A DNA stretch of 64,000 nucleotides, from contig SRSI01000010.1 of NCBI GenBank assembly GCA_005656395.1, forward strand, positions 186,001 through 250,000, read 5' to 3'. Shown piece by piece: positions 1 to 10,625 of this stretch (positions within the stretch are counted from its first letter, which is position 1; every line of letters begins with the position of its first letter). Position numbers and translations under genes: made by a program. Source of the DNA: Strongyloides papillosus (lineage: Eukaryota; Nematoda; Chromadorea; Rhabditida; Strongyloididae). The notes under the pieces were generated by a model. That model was not told where the DNA came from. It did not search any database and saw only the letters and a program-made list of their open reading frames with translations.

Positions 1-50
1 TGCTTTTTATTTATTAGTGATAGTCTCATTAATAGTAAGGGTCAAATTTA

Positions 51-365
51 GAGTTGGTGACACCTTTGAATCTTTAACCTTCATTTGTTCTTATATGCAG
101 TATGTTTAGCTAAAAATGTCTTTTCTGGAGGAAGCTATTATACTACCATGTTTTTTGACTTTTTCTGCAAAATTTATTCCCAAAATATTCTATTTTTTAA
201 TAAAAATAATAAAAGATATTAATAATTTTATCAAATTTCAACTACCAATTTTTTTTATGATTTTTTCGATGAAAGTACACTATTTTTATTCATTTTCTGA
301 TAAGGCTAAAGCTTTGCATTCAGTATCAAGCACTGCCGTCCATGAAACCCCATATAGGAAATAGG
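51..365. repeat. partial copy of a TA-flanked MITE family
   Basis: The stretch beginning GAGTTGGTGACACCTTT after a TA at 49-50 matches, with divergence, the left half of the element at 56199-56786. Shared blocks include the start, ATTATACTAC near 150, ACTACCAATTT near 240 and the GCCGTC...CATATAGGAA segment near 335-360. No matching right terminus (GTGTCACCAACTT) is visible downstream, so this copy is truncated or its right half has diverged. Confidence 0.65.
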
Positions 366-1725
366 AGTGAAAGGTCTGCTAACGTAGCTCATCATTATAA
401 TGTTAAATTATTCTTTTTATATTTAATTGATTGTTAAGAAAATTACTAGGTAAATCTTGTATTAATTGAAAAATCCAATGATATTGCTTTGAGAGGAAAA
501 TGTGGTGAATATGGAAAAGTTTTATTATGACGGGAGTTAAATTTTGTTTGAGTAGCTCGAATTTTCCTCCCGGTGTTGGCCATTTAATAAATATGGCTAA
601 CGCAACCCACAAAAACGTTCAACTTTTACAATATACAAAATTCACTAAAACAAGGGAAGTTTTACTTCCAATTAGTAAAATCAATATAAAAAGTCATAAT
701 ATTAAATATTGATCCATATATTTAAGGTAATTTGACTTCTCCCGATAGTAAAGTCAATTATCTTTAAAGAAATAATTATTGGAAAATACAGATAATATGT
801 TTTTGACTTTTAGTTAAATGAACAATGTATGATGAAGTAAAAATATGTATTTACAATCTCTTGTTGCCGTCATTCTTTCCGCCGATATCTTCTTATTGTG
901 ATTTTTTTACCTTAAATAAGCATAGTTAAAAAGATATCTTAAAAAAATAATAAATAAAAAATTATAATAAGAAAACAATAAAAATATAATAACCAACTTA
1001 ATTAGAGAAACGTAAAATGTCTAACATAAAAAAATAAAACGATAATGAAAAAATATACAGGGTAGCCCATCTAATTTTTCCTAGACATTTGCATATATAT
1101 CTCCACGCATAGATAAGCTACAAACATGGGATTATAATCATTTTGTAGCTGAGATATATTCCATTCTAAATATATTGACAATTCAACAAAATGTGGATTC
1201 TAGGTGGAGTTGTAGATTTTCAAAAATTAGGTGCATTTTTCGACTTTCACTAAATGTAACTTTTTTTTTGGAAAGATTTTTTAAAAATTGTTGTAGATTC
1301 TGAAAGTACAAAGCCTTTTGTATTAACTCTCAAAATTACATAAAAATTGAAGTCCGGTAACTATGTTAAATTTTTAAAAAAAAGTTAAAAATCTTGATTT
1401 TTTCCAAAAAATCGATGTTTTTTAAGAATAAAATTTTAATCAGGTAATTTTTAAAAAATTTTTATTGATATTCTGATAGAGTAAGCGAAGCTCTGTCGAA
1501 TAAATATAGTGTCACTAAATTTGATTAAGTTTGACGAAACTTACGAACAGTCAAAAATTGACCATTTTTTACAATAATTCTATAAAAAAAGAAAATATGT
1601 CAATCTTTTTCAAATTTTCGGGCACGGATTAAGTTTTATTTTCAAAAGTATTAAAAATATTGCTCTTATTTAATAAGAACTCGCTCATATTTTTAAAATA
1701 CAGGGTATGAGATTATGAGTGGATA
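366..1725. other. gene-free A+T-rich stretch
   Basis: Only short ORFs occur here, with no recognisable protein. The sequence around 1060-1560 looks like decayed repeat DNA, with long A and T runs, but I cannot assign it to a family. Confidence 0.5.
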
Positions 1726-1879
1726 CACCCAGAAAACTTTTGCGACCGCAAATCACTATAATTATGTTGCAAAATTATATACTTTTTATTTATAAGTAAA
1801 ATATCCAAAAAAATATCAATTTAAATAAGTCGAAATTTCTATCAACTGCAAAAACCCGCAAAATATATTTTTCTTAGTG
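1726..1879. mobile_element. MITE copy A (TA target, CAC..AGAAAA..TTTTGCG ends)
   Basis: A 154-bp element lies between TA dinucleotides at 1724-1725 and 1880-1881. Its ends are imperfect inverted repeats: CACCCAGAAAACTTTTGCG on the left, and the complement of CGCAAAATATATTTTTCTTAGTG on the right. It matches the copy at 4856-5069 but lacks about 60 bp near the left end. It has no coding capacity, so it is a non-autonomous element. TA target use is typical of Tc1/mariner-like families. Confidence 0.8.
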
Positions 1880-1998
1880 TATCACTTAGACAATATAACA
1901 GGGGACTTATCCAAAGTTAGACAGTAATTAAAATTGTACTAAGCGAACACAAAGATATAAAAATTATAAAATGAGTACTTATTTTAAAATCACAGGTA

Positions 1999-2181
1999 CG
2001 CTGAGAAAAATATATTGTAGGGGTTTTTGCGGTTGCAAATTTTATTGCGTTTACGAACGAATTTTTGCGGTTGATAAAAATTCCGACATATTTAAATTGA
2101 TATTTTTGCGAATATTTATAAAAAGTATCTAATTTTACAACATAATTATAGTGATTTGCGATCGCAAAATTTTTCTAAGTG
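1999..2181. mobile_element. MITE copy B, inverted relative to copy A
   Basis: A 183-bp element runs from CGCTGAGAAAAATATATTG to CAAAATTTTTCTAAGTG, flanked by TA at 1997-1998 and 2182-2183. It is a reverse-complement relative of copy A. The duplicated block at 4856-5256 has the same flanks (CACAGG and TTTATACATCC) joined at a single TA, 5187-5188. That is an empty site, which fixes the element ends and the TA duplication. Confidence 0.9.
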
Positions 2182-2452
2182 TATTTATACATCCTGGAGA
2201 CAAAGAAAAGTAGCGGATTTATAAACGATTTACCAAATTCTAATTTAAAGAATTTGCACTTTGTTCTTTGAGTACATTAAAAACCTCGTTTACTTCTAAG
2301 ATAATGGTTTACCAAAACGTTTTTAATTTTAATTCATTTATTCTAGATTTCAAATTTTAGTAAATATAAAGTAACTATCATTCGTTGTTAATTTTGATTT
2401 ATTCATTTTAGATTTTAATCTCTTAGTAAATATAAATTCGCCGTCATGGAAG

Positions 2453-3020
2453 ACTTCGTCTACCAAAGCATCAAAGAATACTGAAGATGATTTAGACGCT
2501 GTAAATAGATTCCGACCTAAAAAACATTCAGAGTAAGTTCTTTACTTTCATTAAAACTACTTTAATGTACTTTAGATTCGAAGTCAACTAAAAGGGGGAG
2601 TGGTTCAGTTACTACTAGTTCTAATAAGTAAGAATGAATGAATCCTGACCGGAGTGTTTGCTCAAAGAGTTCTGACCTAATTCCCTGTCTACCTGTTTTT
2701 GGGATCTTAAATTATCATCTTTTTATATTATTGTTAATACCCCAGTTCAATCTTAATAAAATTTTTACTTAATGATTATCCATCAAACAATTTAAGAAAT
2801 CCACAAAAAGGAGGAACGGTGGATATTAATTTGAGTTCTTTAGAGGATACAGAAGGTGATTCATACGTTTGTAAAAAGATTCCGACCCAAAATAACACCG
2901 AGAGTAAGTTTTTTACTTTCTTTAAAACTACTTTAATATACTTTAGATTCGAAGTCAACTAAAAGCGGTCATGGTTCAGTCACTACAGGTTCTAATGATT
3001 ATCCATTAAACAATTTAAGA
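2453..3020 (+). repeat. tandemly duplicated exon-intron-exon-like unit
   Basis: Two diverged copies of a ~160-bp unit, about 2480-2640 and 2845-3005, each contain ATTCCGAC, then GAGTAAGTT with a pyrimidine-rich stretch ending CTTTAG, then ATTCGAAGTCAACTAAAAG. That is the layout of a serine/lysine-rich exon end, a ~48-nt intron and the next exon start. It directly precedes the MSH6-like pseudogene and may be its 5' coding part. MSH6 N-termini are poorly conserved, so this assignment is only a guess. No intact ORF spans it. Confidence 0.45.
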
Positions 3021-3039
3021 AATTCACAAAAAAATACAG

Positions 3040-4510
3040 ATGGATATTTTTTTTAATTCGGAGAGTGTAGAGAATAGTGAAGATGTTGAAACCTGCAATA
3101 AGGAAGAGCGTATTTCAATTTTGGCTAGAAAGTATGCTCAATTTCACAAGATCAAGAAACCAAAGCTCAAGGAGGTTGAACTGGTACATATTGCGCAGAA
3201 TAAAGAAGATAAACCTGATGATCTTGACAATACAATGAATTATGAACTGGTAAATCAAGAGGACGTGAATTTGGTCTATTTGACGTACGATTTTTTGAAA
3301 CCAGAGAATATCAAAGATAAGTACACTGAGGAAAATTTTGCGGATAGGAACCGCAAGCATTTACGGTTTATAGTCAGAAATGGTAAACCGCAAAATATTT
3401 GCAACCGCAAATTTTTAAAACCGCAAAATTATTATAAACGCAGTAAAATTATGTTTTCTTCTACCACGACATTTACAACTGTTGATACTTCTTCAGTAAA
3501 AGAAACCACATTTTATACGATGTATGGTTTTTGATCAAATGTAGGAAGAAACAAATAGTTATTATTATAAAAAAAACATTATTTAAATGTTTAATAAATA
3601 TGTTTTACCTTTTTTTTAAATTCTAATAAATTTAAAATTTCTTTAATTGATAAATAATAATTTCAACGATAGTATGAATATTTATTTTATTAATAAAATT
3701 CAATACATTTCACTTGTAAACAAAATATCTGCAAAAATATAAATTTGACTAGGTCAAATTTTCTATTAACCGCAAAAAGCCGCAAACTTTTGCAACCACA
3801 AAGAGCCGCACAAAAAATTTTCGTCAGTGTATGGAAATCGACCAAGCGATTCAGAACACGATGGAAGAACCCTCTACGTCTTCGAAGACTTTTTTAATAG
3901 ACAGAAGAAAGAACAGAGACAGTGATGGAAATTAAAGTCGAAATATTTCGACGTTGTAATCTTTACAAGATGTGGAACGTTTTATAAACTTTTTCACATG
4001 GATGCCATGATTGTACACAAAAAATGTCACCTGGCATATGTACACATGAAAGGGCACAATTTCGCATATACAAGTATCTTCTCAAAATCATATGAATTTT
4101 ATGCACATCAATTGGTTTCGTTGGGCTTCAAAGTTGGAAGGGTAGAGCGAACAAATATTTCAAATATGAAATTGGAATTTTTTAAAGGAATAGAAATTGA
4201 AGACGGAAAAGTTGCTAAAGAGTTATGCCAAATTGAATCTGTCGCGACAAGATTTTATACACCCGTCAATGGATTTAAAGGAAAACGAAACCATGAAGAA
4301 AGCGATAGTGATATATACCTTATGTTGTATATTGTGAAGAAAAAGAAAGATGTATGTTTGATTTTGGGTTAACTGTTGCAAATACTGTAATTGAAAGCTT
4401 TTGTCTCTCACAATTTACTATGGATAAGGTGAACTCTGGACTAAAAACATTACTCTCCTAATTTCAAACTGCTCAAGTACACACAAACGATTTTTTTCTC
4501 AACACAAGGA
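3040..4510 (+). pseudogene. msh-6: MSH6 (MutS homologue 6) pseudogene, N-terminal third, interrupted by a MITE
   Basis: MSH6 is the mismatch-recognising partner of MSH2 in nuclear mismatch repair. An acidic/lysine-rich lead (3040-3290) is followed by YDFLKPENIKDK (about 3285-3323), which matches the segment before the mismatch-binding domain. A MITE (3324-3829) sits inside the next codon. Across it the frame resumes with GNRPSDSEHDGRTLYVFEDFF (family: RRPDHPxFDxxTLYVPEDFL), then Q-stop-W where the family has WW, then the MutS I domain: KSKYFDVVIFTRCGTFYKLF, HMDA, KVGRVE and so on. Near 4360 the frame shifts, and FGLTVANTVIE...FTMDKV...LKTLL continues MutS homology to about 4510. Nothing after that resembles MSH6, so roughly two thirds of the gene, including the ATPase, is absent. 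The mismatch-contacting Phe-x-Glu motif reads FYK. The nonsense codon, frameshift, insertion and truncation together make it a pseudogene. Confidence 0.88.
3324..3829. mobile_element. MITE copy C inserted in the MSH6 pseudogene
   Basis: A 506-bp element starts CACTGAGGAAAATTTTGCGG and ends with the inverted counterpart ...AAAAAATTTTCGTCAGTG. TA flanks it at 3322-3323 and 3830-3831. It shares the GCGG/CCGCAAA-rich subterminal sequence of the other copies but has about 300 bp of extra central sequence. An ORF that runs from MSH6 sequence into the element (ending 3534) is an artefact of the insertion. Confidence 0.88.
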
Positions 4511-4855
4511 CCAATTATCAAAATAAGAACAACTCTATCAAAAGAAAAACCACTTTATCATTTTTCGGACCAATTTATTAAATTTGAACAATTCTACTAA
4601 ATATTTACTGTTTAATTGTTTTTGTTCTGTTAAATATTATTAAATAAAGTTTTTTTATTTTATTTGTACAATAAGAAATATCAATAAAATGTAAACGTCG
4701 AAACTATTTTTTTAAGGGATTTGAAAAATATTACATATTTTTTGACATATAAATATAAAATTTTTATTGTAAAAATCGGTTTGGACAGTTTTTAATTGGT
4801 TTTTTGTTTGTTATACTAGTAAATTTTTGTATTTGGTAATCTTTCTAATTATATA
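4511..4855. other. no gene seen
   Basis: A+T-rich DNA between the MSH6 remnant and MITE copy D. No further MSH6 similarity was found. Confidence 0.5.
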
Positions 4856-5069
4856 CACCCAGAAAACTTTTGCGGCTAGAGACCGCAAACATTTGCGGTT
4901 TATAATCAGAAATAGTGAAACGCAAATTTTTGCGACCGCAAATCACTATAATTATGTTGCAAAATTAGATACTTTTTATTTATAAGTAAAATATCCGAAA
5001 AAATATCAATTTAAATAAGTCGAAATTTCTATCAACTGCAAAAACCCGCAAAATATATTTTTCTTAGTG
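4856..5069. mobile_element. MITE copy D
   Basis: A 214-bp element with TA at 4854-4855 and 5070-5071 and ends CACCCAGAAAACTTTTGCGG / CTTAGTG. It is the fullest form of the short version, because it retains about 60 bp missing from copy A. It forms the left part of the duplicated block that ends at 5256. Confidence 0.8.
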
Positions 5070-5256
5070 TATCACTTAGACAATATAGCAAGGGACTTAT
5101 CCAAAGTTAGACAGTAATTAAAATTGTACTAAGCGAACACAAAGATATAAAAATTATAAAATGAGCACATATTTTAAAATCACAGGTATTTATACATCCT
5201 GGAGACAAAGAAAAGTACCGGGTTATAAACGCTTTACCAAATTCTAATTTAAAGAA
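4856..5256. repeat. segmental duplicate, copy 2 (partner 1726-2252), carrying the empty MITE site
   Basis: Nearly identical to copy 1 but without MITE B. CACAGG-TA-TTTATACATCC at about 5181-5198 is the unoccupied target. Similarity ends at AAAGAA on both sides (2252 and 5256). Confidence 0.85.
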
Positions 5257-5782
5257 CTACTAGTTCTTACTAAGGGAACACGTAAACTCACCACTGCTAT
5301 TTGTTTTTTATACACTATTATATATGATACACAGTAACTTTATTTCGAAATATCATGTATTATAGTGTTAAAACAGATGTCGAAAAAAGCAAAATAGTCA
5401 TTACAATTTGTTGTCATGCGCCATAAAAACAGCAGTGATGAGTTCACGTGCTTCCGATGTAGTTTCTTGGCTTTTTCCTGTTTGAATGTACCATTTAAAA
5501 TTGTCAAGTCAGAAAATCGCTAAAGGATAATAAATGAATACAAATACCCCTATTTTTATCATATTCTATAGTATTTGATAAACAACTTGGAGTAAAATTT
5601 TTATTGGTGTATTAACCTACAAAAGAAACAATTAACACATGATAAAAGGAACATATAGGAATTATTAACTCTTAATTAATTTTTTTATGACTTATTTCCT
5701 TTCCCAATGTCGGTTGGGTTATCTCCATTTTCACTTTGGTGAAAAAATTACACAGAGATTCAAATATCAATATGAAGCAATA
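5257..5782. other. no gene seen
   Basis: A+T-rich sequence with short ORFs only. Nothing recognisable. Confidence 0.45.
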
Positions 5783-6297
5783 TGAAGAAATGGATTTATT
5801 CAAGGGATCAATTTTATAAAAAATAGGAAATTTCCTTCAAAATATTTTGAAAATATTACTCCATATTTAATTGATGAAAAAATTTTCGATTTTGTGAAAC
5901 ATGAAGATTATTACCGTTCTTTATTATTCATTAAAGATTTTAATGGAAATTCAATTGAAAAAAATGAGGTAAATAAACTAACTGATCATGAAGTGAAAAT
6001 TTTATTACAGTTAATAAAATTCATAGGGACGGAAAATACAAAAATGAAAAGAAGCATTCCAGAAGAAATAGTCGATAGTGAAAATTTACTTAAAACATAT
6101 TTAAATCTATCGTTTTTTTTAGCAGTAAAGAATGAGCAATCTCTATTAATGAAGTTGTTGATAATAATCATGCTTCACGTGTTAGAACATTACATAAAAT
6201 AGCGACACAAATGAGATTGAAAAAGGAACGAGAAATGAAAAAGAGAGCAATTGCCTTCGTAAAAAATATAAGAAGAAAAAAAAACATTAATAAATAA
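5783..6297 (+). pseudogene. unrecognised ORF with one frameshift
   Basis: An open frame from about 5783 to 6202 encodes a charged protein with KHEDYYRSLLFIKDF and a Leu-rich middle. One nucleotide away, another frame continues with INEVVDNNHASRVRTLHKI and a strongly basic tail rich in K and R, stopping at 6297. The shift lies at about 6130-6150. I do not recognise the family. The sudden frame change with continuous coding character suggests a broken gene, although an unusual small intron was not excluded. No neighbour suggests a function. Confidence 0.35.
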
Positions 6298-6543
6298 ATT
6301 TATTTATTTGTTTACTTTTTAAAAATTTTAAAATGTTAATATAAAGTGATCGTGTAGAAAAAATTTATTGTATATTTTTTATAAAGATGTTATGTAGAAC
6401 TAAAAACTCTTAAGGGGATTGTAGAAAAGTAACATAAATTTTATCATCCAGGTTCGATGTACATTAATAGAGTTTCAACAATATGTGATTCTATTATAAT
6501 GTTGATCATAAAAAATTAAAAGTAAAAAAAAAATGACATAGAG

Positions 6544-6748
6544 ATGGAAATGGATTTAGAAACGGTAAGTTTTTTATTTTATTCTCCATATTTTTATAAA
6601 CTTTTAGGATTCGATTACTAACATAGATGACAAACTTAACAAAAAAAGTAACAAAAATTTGTTCTTGATCTTTGCGACCTTTAAAATGAATCATGAAGTC
6701 ATTGATGGATTAGTAATTAAGGAAATTCTTATGATGGATAATTTTTAA
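6544..6748 (+). CDS. tiny spliced hypothetical ORF
   Basis: join(6544..6564, 6608..6748) gives 53 residues with a clean GTAAGT donor (6565) and CTTTTAG acceptor (6607). The codon-level evidence is weak: it is short, Lys/Asn-rich and has no known domain. It may be a remnant of the degenerate ORFs that follow at 6919-7464. Confidence 0.25.
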
Positions 6749-6918
6749 AGTTATAGTAATAATACTACATATTATTGTCTTGAAGGGAAACCCTGTTAAC
6801 CCACCAAGACCCAAAGCTAAATGATTAATTGTTTAATTTGATTGACTTTTTATAATATATAGTGTTTTCCAATAAATTTATTACTTTATAAAGAAATTTT
6901 AAGTTAGAAAAAAAGTTA

Positions 6919-7464
6919 TTGGAACAAGCGTGGAAGTTAAAATTATTTGATACTGAAAAAATATACCGTGCTTCTGATAACAATGGATTTCGTAAAGCAG
7001 TTTTTAAAGATTTGAGTGAAGAAGGAAAATTGAAAAAATCAATATCAGATACGTCTCATAACAGAAATCCAGCCAGAACTTCCAGAATTCTAAGTAAATA
7101 GACGGAATCAGGTTCAAGAAAACGAAAAACAACTGAAATGGATCCAATTCATTCTAAAAAAGAGCGAGCAGAGAAGAATTTGTTCAATCTGTCATTGACT
7201 ACTTCTTCATCACAACCACCAATATCTCAAGAAACCAAAGAAAACCGTAATGTTTCCCCATCACAATTGGATACTACTATTAAAGCTATAGATTACATGT
7301 TTTCAAGAAATGTTAATTAAGAAGGAAAGGTGCTTGAAGTAGAGACAGTAAGAAAATTCTTAAGAATTGAACAATATTAACTTGAAAAGGGATTATTAAA
7401 TTTAACTGTTATATATGATTTCTCTGATGATACGCAAATTATTATAGGAAAGAAATCAAATTAA
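6919..7464 (+). pseudogene. unrecognised coding remnant with in-frame stops
   Basis: Three successive open stretches run 6919-7101, 7138-7320 and about 7321-7464. They encode a hydrophilic Ser/Lys-rich protein (including FRKAVFKDLSEEGKLKK, then KKERAEKNLFNLSLTTSSSQ, then LEVETVRKFLRI). They are separated by stop codons without good splice sites. I do not recognise it. The low-complexity basic composition resembles a nuclear protein, but no domain is visible. Confidence 0.3.
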
Positions 7465-8062
7465 TATAATTTTTTTTATATGTTAAATATTCTAATAGTA
7501 TTTTTCTTTACTTTAAGATAAAAATAATAATTTTTATAGTAAATAATAAACTAATTCTATTTTTAAGTAAAATTTTCCTTTCAAATTAATGAGTTAATTA
7601 AATAATATTGATTTATTTACTTTTTTATATTAAAGTTTAAAGAAATTTATTTTATATTAATATATACTAATTTGGAAAAGTTTATCTTGCGATTTCGGAT
7701 ATATTTACAGGAAACTTTTGACCTTTTGATAAATGCATGGTTTTTAATAATCCATAATTTTAAAATGATGGATATTAAGTGTACATCCTTTGGAATTTAT
7801 GTTTAATTCAATTATCTGTTTAATATATATTAAATTGAGAAAAATCCATCTTGTAATTTTTATATATTTTTATAGAAAATTTATGTCTTTTTTATGAATC
7901 ATAGATACAAACATTTAATTTTTTCATTAATAAATAAAGTCATAGATTTAAATTTTTATTATATTAAATTTGATTTTTATTTAATAATATACTTGTAATA
8001 TAATTAAAAATATTCTTCGGTCAATCTAGTCTTACAAAATGGGTATTAGTGGAGACTGTATA
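7465..8062. other. no gene seen
   Basis: Very A+T-rich sequence between the ORF remnant and the inverted-repeat element. No structure noted. Confidence 0.5.
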
Positions 8063-9712
8063 CACGCGATTTACTATCCCTGATTCAATAAACTTAAAGT
8101 AACAAATATGCTGGAGTTTTAATTTATTTAGTAAATCAGGCACCAAAAAGTAAAAAATAGTTTATCTTTAAAAAAATTAATATATTAATATTTTTAATAA
8201 CTTTAAACAATTAATTGACTTTAACTTCTAAAAAATTAACATTTTTAAAATAGTCAAAAAATAAGGAAACTCAATAATATCAATTATATTTATACTTATG
8301 ACTTTTTTAAATACTATGTTGTTTATCTATTAATATAATTTTTTTTCTTGTAATTATATACTATCACTTTTTTATATTGTCATTATATTAATAGTTCAGT
8401 CGCTCATTTTGTTCAATTTGATTAATTTGACTAAAATTTCATACAACGAATGTTTGTAATAGTGTCAACTGTTTACAAAATTTAATATATGTAAAATGCT
8501 ATAGAGTATGTATATTAACAACATAAATGATTGAAGACTCTACAAAATTAAAATATGAATACATTGAAATGTTAATTTATTAATTAATATGGAACGTAGA
8601 AATTTATATATGAAGTGCTAAAAGCAACAATATCTTAGAAATTTTGATTATTTATAATTTTTATTAAATCAGTGAAGGCTTTGCGTCTTCATGCCTTTGT
8701 TTAACATTTTAACATATTCTACTTTGATTTTTTTAATAAAAATATTCACCACTCTTTGATTCTTAATTGGGGTAATTATCAATTAACCTTAGTGATATTA
8801 ATTTACCCTCTTATTCTGGCGTTAAGATTTTCAAATGAGCTATTATTTACTTTATTTTGTTAACTTTCAAAATATTATTTGAAACAAACCTAAAAAAATT
8901 ATTTCAAAAAGAGGTGTTATTTGAAAATGACTTGATCTATAGTAACTGAAACGTTTTGGTACCCGTTTTCAGCACTAAGTCAAAAAATAGATCTATTAAC
9001 TATTAACAAAAAAATGAGCTAAGTTTAAAAAGAGTTATGATATAGAAAAAATTAATTTTCTTATTTTTTTTTGTTATGGACACACCATTTGAACTTATAA
9101 AATAATACTTATTTTCACTACAAAATATTTATTCATTAGAAATTCAAGACTTCATATATTTGTATTTAAAATTCTTACGTATCATATCAACTAATAAATT
9201 AACGTTTCAATATACTTATATTTTAATTTTGCAAAGTGTTCAATCATTTATGTTGTCAATATACATACTCTACAGCATTTTACATATATCAAATTTTGTA
9301 AACAGTTGACACTATTACAAACATTCGTTGTATGAAATTTTAGTCAAATTAATCAGATTGAACTACTAAAACTATTAAAACTATTATAATAATAACAATA
9401 TAAAAAAGTGATAGTATATAATTACAAGAATAAAAATTATATTAATAGATAAACAACATAGTATTTAAAAAAGTCATAAGTATAAATATAATTGATACTA
9501 TTGAGTTTCCTTATTTTTCGATTATTTAAAACTATTAGTTTATTCAGAAGTTAAATTTAATTAACTGTTTAAAGTTATTAAAAATATTAATATATTAATT
9601 TTTTTAAAGATAAACTATTTTTTACTTTTTGGTGCCTGATTTACCAAATAAATTTAAACTTTAGCGAATTTGTTACTTTAAGTTTATTGAATCAGGGATA
9701 GTAAATCGTGTG
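8063..9712. mobile_element. fold-back type element with ~560-bp inverted arms
   Basis: The left arm (about 8063-8620) and right arm (about 9140-9712) are diverged reverse complements. For example, CACGCGATTTACTATCCCTG at the left end is answered by CAGGGATAGTAAATCGTGTG at the right end, and TAAAATGCTATAGAGTATG by CATACTCTACAGCATTTTA further in. TA dinucleotides flank both outer ends (8061-8062, 9713-9714). The central 520 bp has no ORF of note. This is a non-autonomous long-TIR or fold-back transposon. The arms differ at many positions, so it is not recent. Confidence 0.8.
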
Positions 9713-9868
9713 TATTATTTTTATTGTGTTTTTATATATTATTATAATACAACACATGCATATATACATAAATATTATCTTTAACTGAAATAATATATGA
9801 TATAATAAATTTATATGCTAAAAATTATACTTCAACTAAGGATTGTTTTGTTTTTCATAGATCATTTG

Positions 9869-10505
9869 TTATTCACATGAAGTATAACTAATACTATCTG
9901 TTGAATTTATGTTACTCCATTTTTCCAATGTAATAACATTTTTTTCATTTGGTATGTTATGAGATTCATTATCTAACTCTTTAATGTACAAATTATTAGA
10001 ATGTTTGATTCTTCTTAATGCTACATAAAGCAGTCCAGGAGTTTTTTTTATATGTTATTGTTCTCATCTTTTGGAAAATGAATGACTGCTGCTAATAGAG
10101 TCAAACCTTGACTTTTATGTACAGTTGTACAATAAGCTAATTGTGTAGGTAGTTGTAATCTCCTTATCAAACATTTACCACATACAAAATAGTGCCATGA
10201 AGGAGAAATAGATTTGAGCTTACTCGTTTCATACAATCTGATTTTAACCTCATTAATGTCACTAGGTTTTATTTTATTTTCCTTATTAAAGTCGGGCTTA
10301 AAAACAATATCATCACTATATAACGAGCTTTGTTACAAACATTTTTATCGAGATCTAAATTTCTTTTAATCATTACAATGCTACCTTTACATAATAGTAA
10401 CTTCTCATCTAATCCACTTTCATTTCTTTTTGATTTTTTTTCATAAACTATTACACAAAAACAAAAGGACACAGATTTGCACAAAATGTAACAAATTTGT
10501 CCCAT
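9869..10505 (-). pseudogene. PIF1-type DNA helicase C-terminal remnant (Helitron-like origin)
   Basis: The minus strand encodes KGSIVMIKRNLDLDKNVCNKAR (about 10390-10310), which matches the family LxxGxxVMLxRNLD..GLCNGTR block. Further on, RRLQLPTQLAYCTTVHKSQG (about 10185-10125) matches helicase motif VI-type LPLxxAYAxTIHKSQG. After a frame change near 10050-10030 comes LLYVALRRIKHSNNLYI (family LYVALSRVxSxxGLxI), with a stop at 9869. PIF1-like helicases with this arrangement are the usual C-terminal domain of Helitron transposases, but a host PIF1 copy is possible. Walker A/B regions are not seen, so it is a truncated, frameshifted fragment. Confidence 0.8.
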
Positions 10506-10625
10506 CTAAAAAATTTGAATTTCCTTGATTTGCGACTAATTTTATTGCAATTATTTTGTATGTGAAAAATTAAAACAATAATTATAAAATTACTAAAATA
10601 AGTTTCTATTTTTTTGGTATACTAT
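10440..10625. repeat. diverged repeat shared with 50930-51100
   Basis: Both places contain, in the same order, an ACA-AA-T-TG segment, CCCATCTAA, AAATTTGAATTT or its near match, and a downstream ATT(T/G)C-ATTATTT block. Read on the minus strand, both can be translated into similar short peptides ending in LLHF. In this copy the repeat adjoins the PIF1 helicase remnant, so it may be part of the same element family. Confidence 0.5.

Larger units (their letters stand above)
1726..2252. repeat. segmental duplicate, copy 1 (partner 4856-5256)
   Basis: MITE copy A and about 190 bp to its right recur nearly unchanged at 4856-5256. Copy 1 carries the additional MITE B insertion. The left flanks outside the MITEs differ, so the duplicated block begins within or at the MITE. 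Confidence 0.85.

Noticed and set aside
3040..3534. Apparent intact 164-codon protein gene
   Set aside because: Its second half runs into MITE copy C; the first half is MSH6-like sequence. The stop codon comes from the transposon, so it is not an independent gene.
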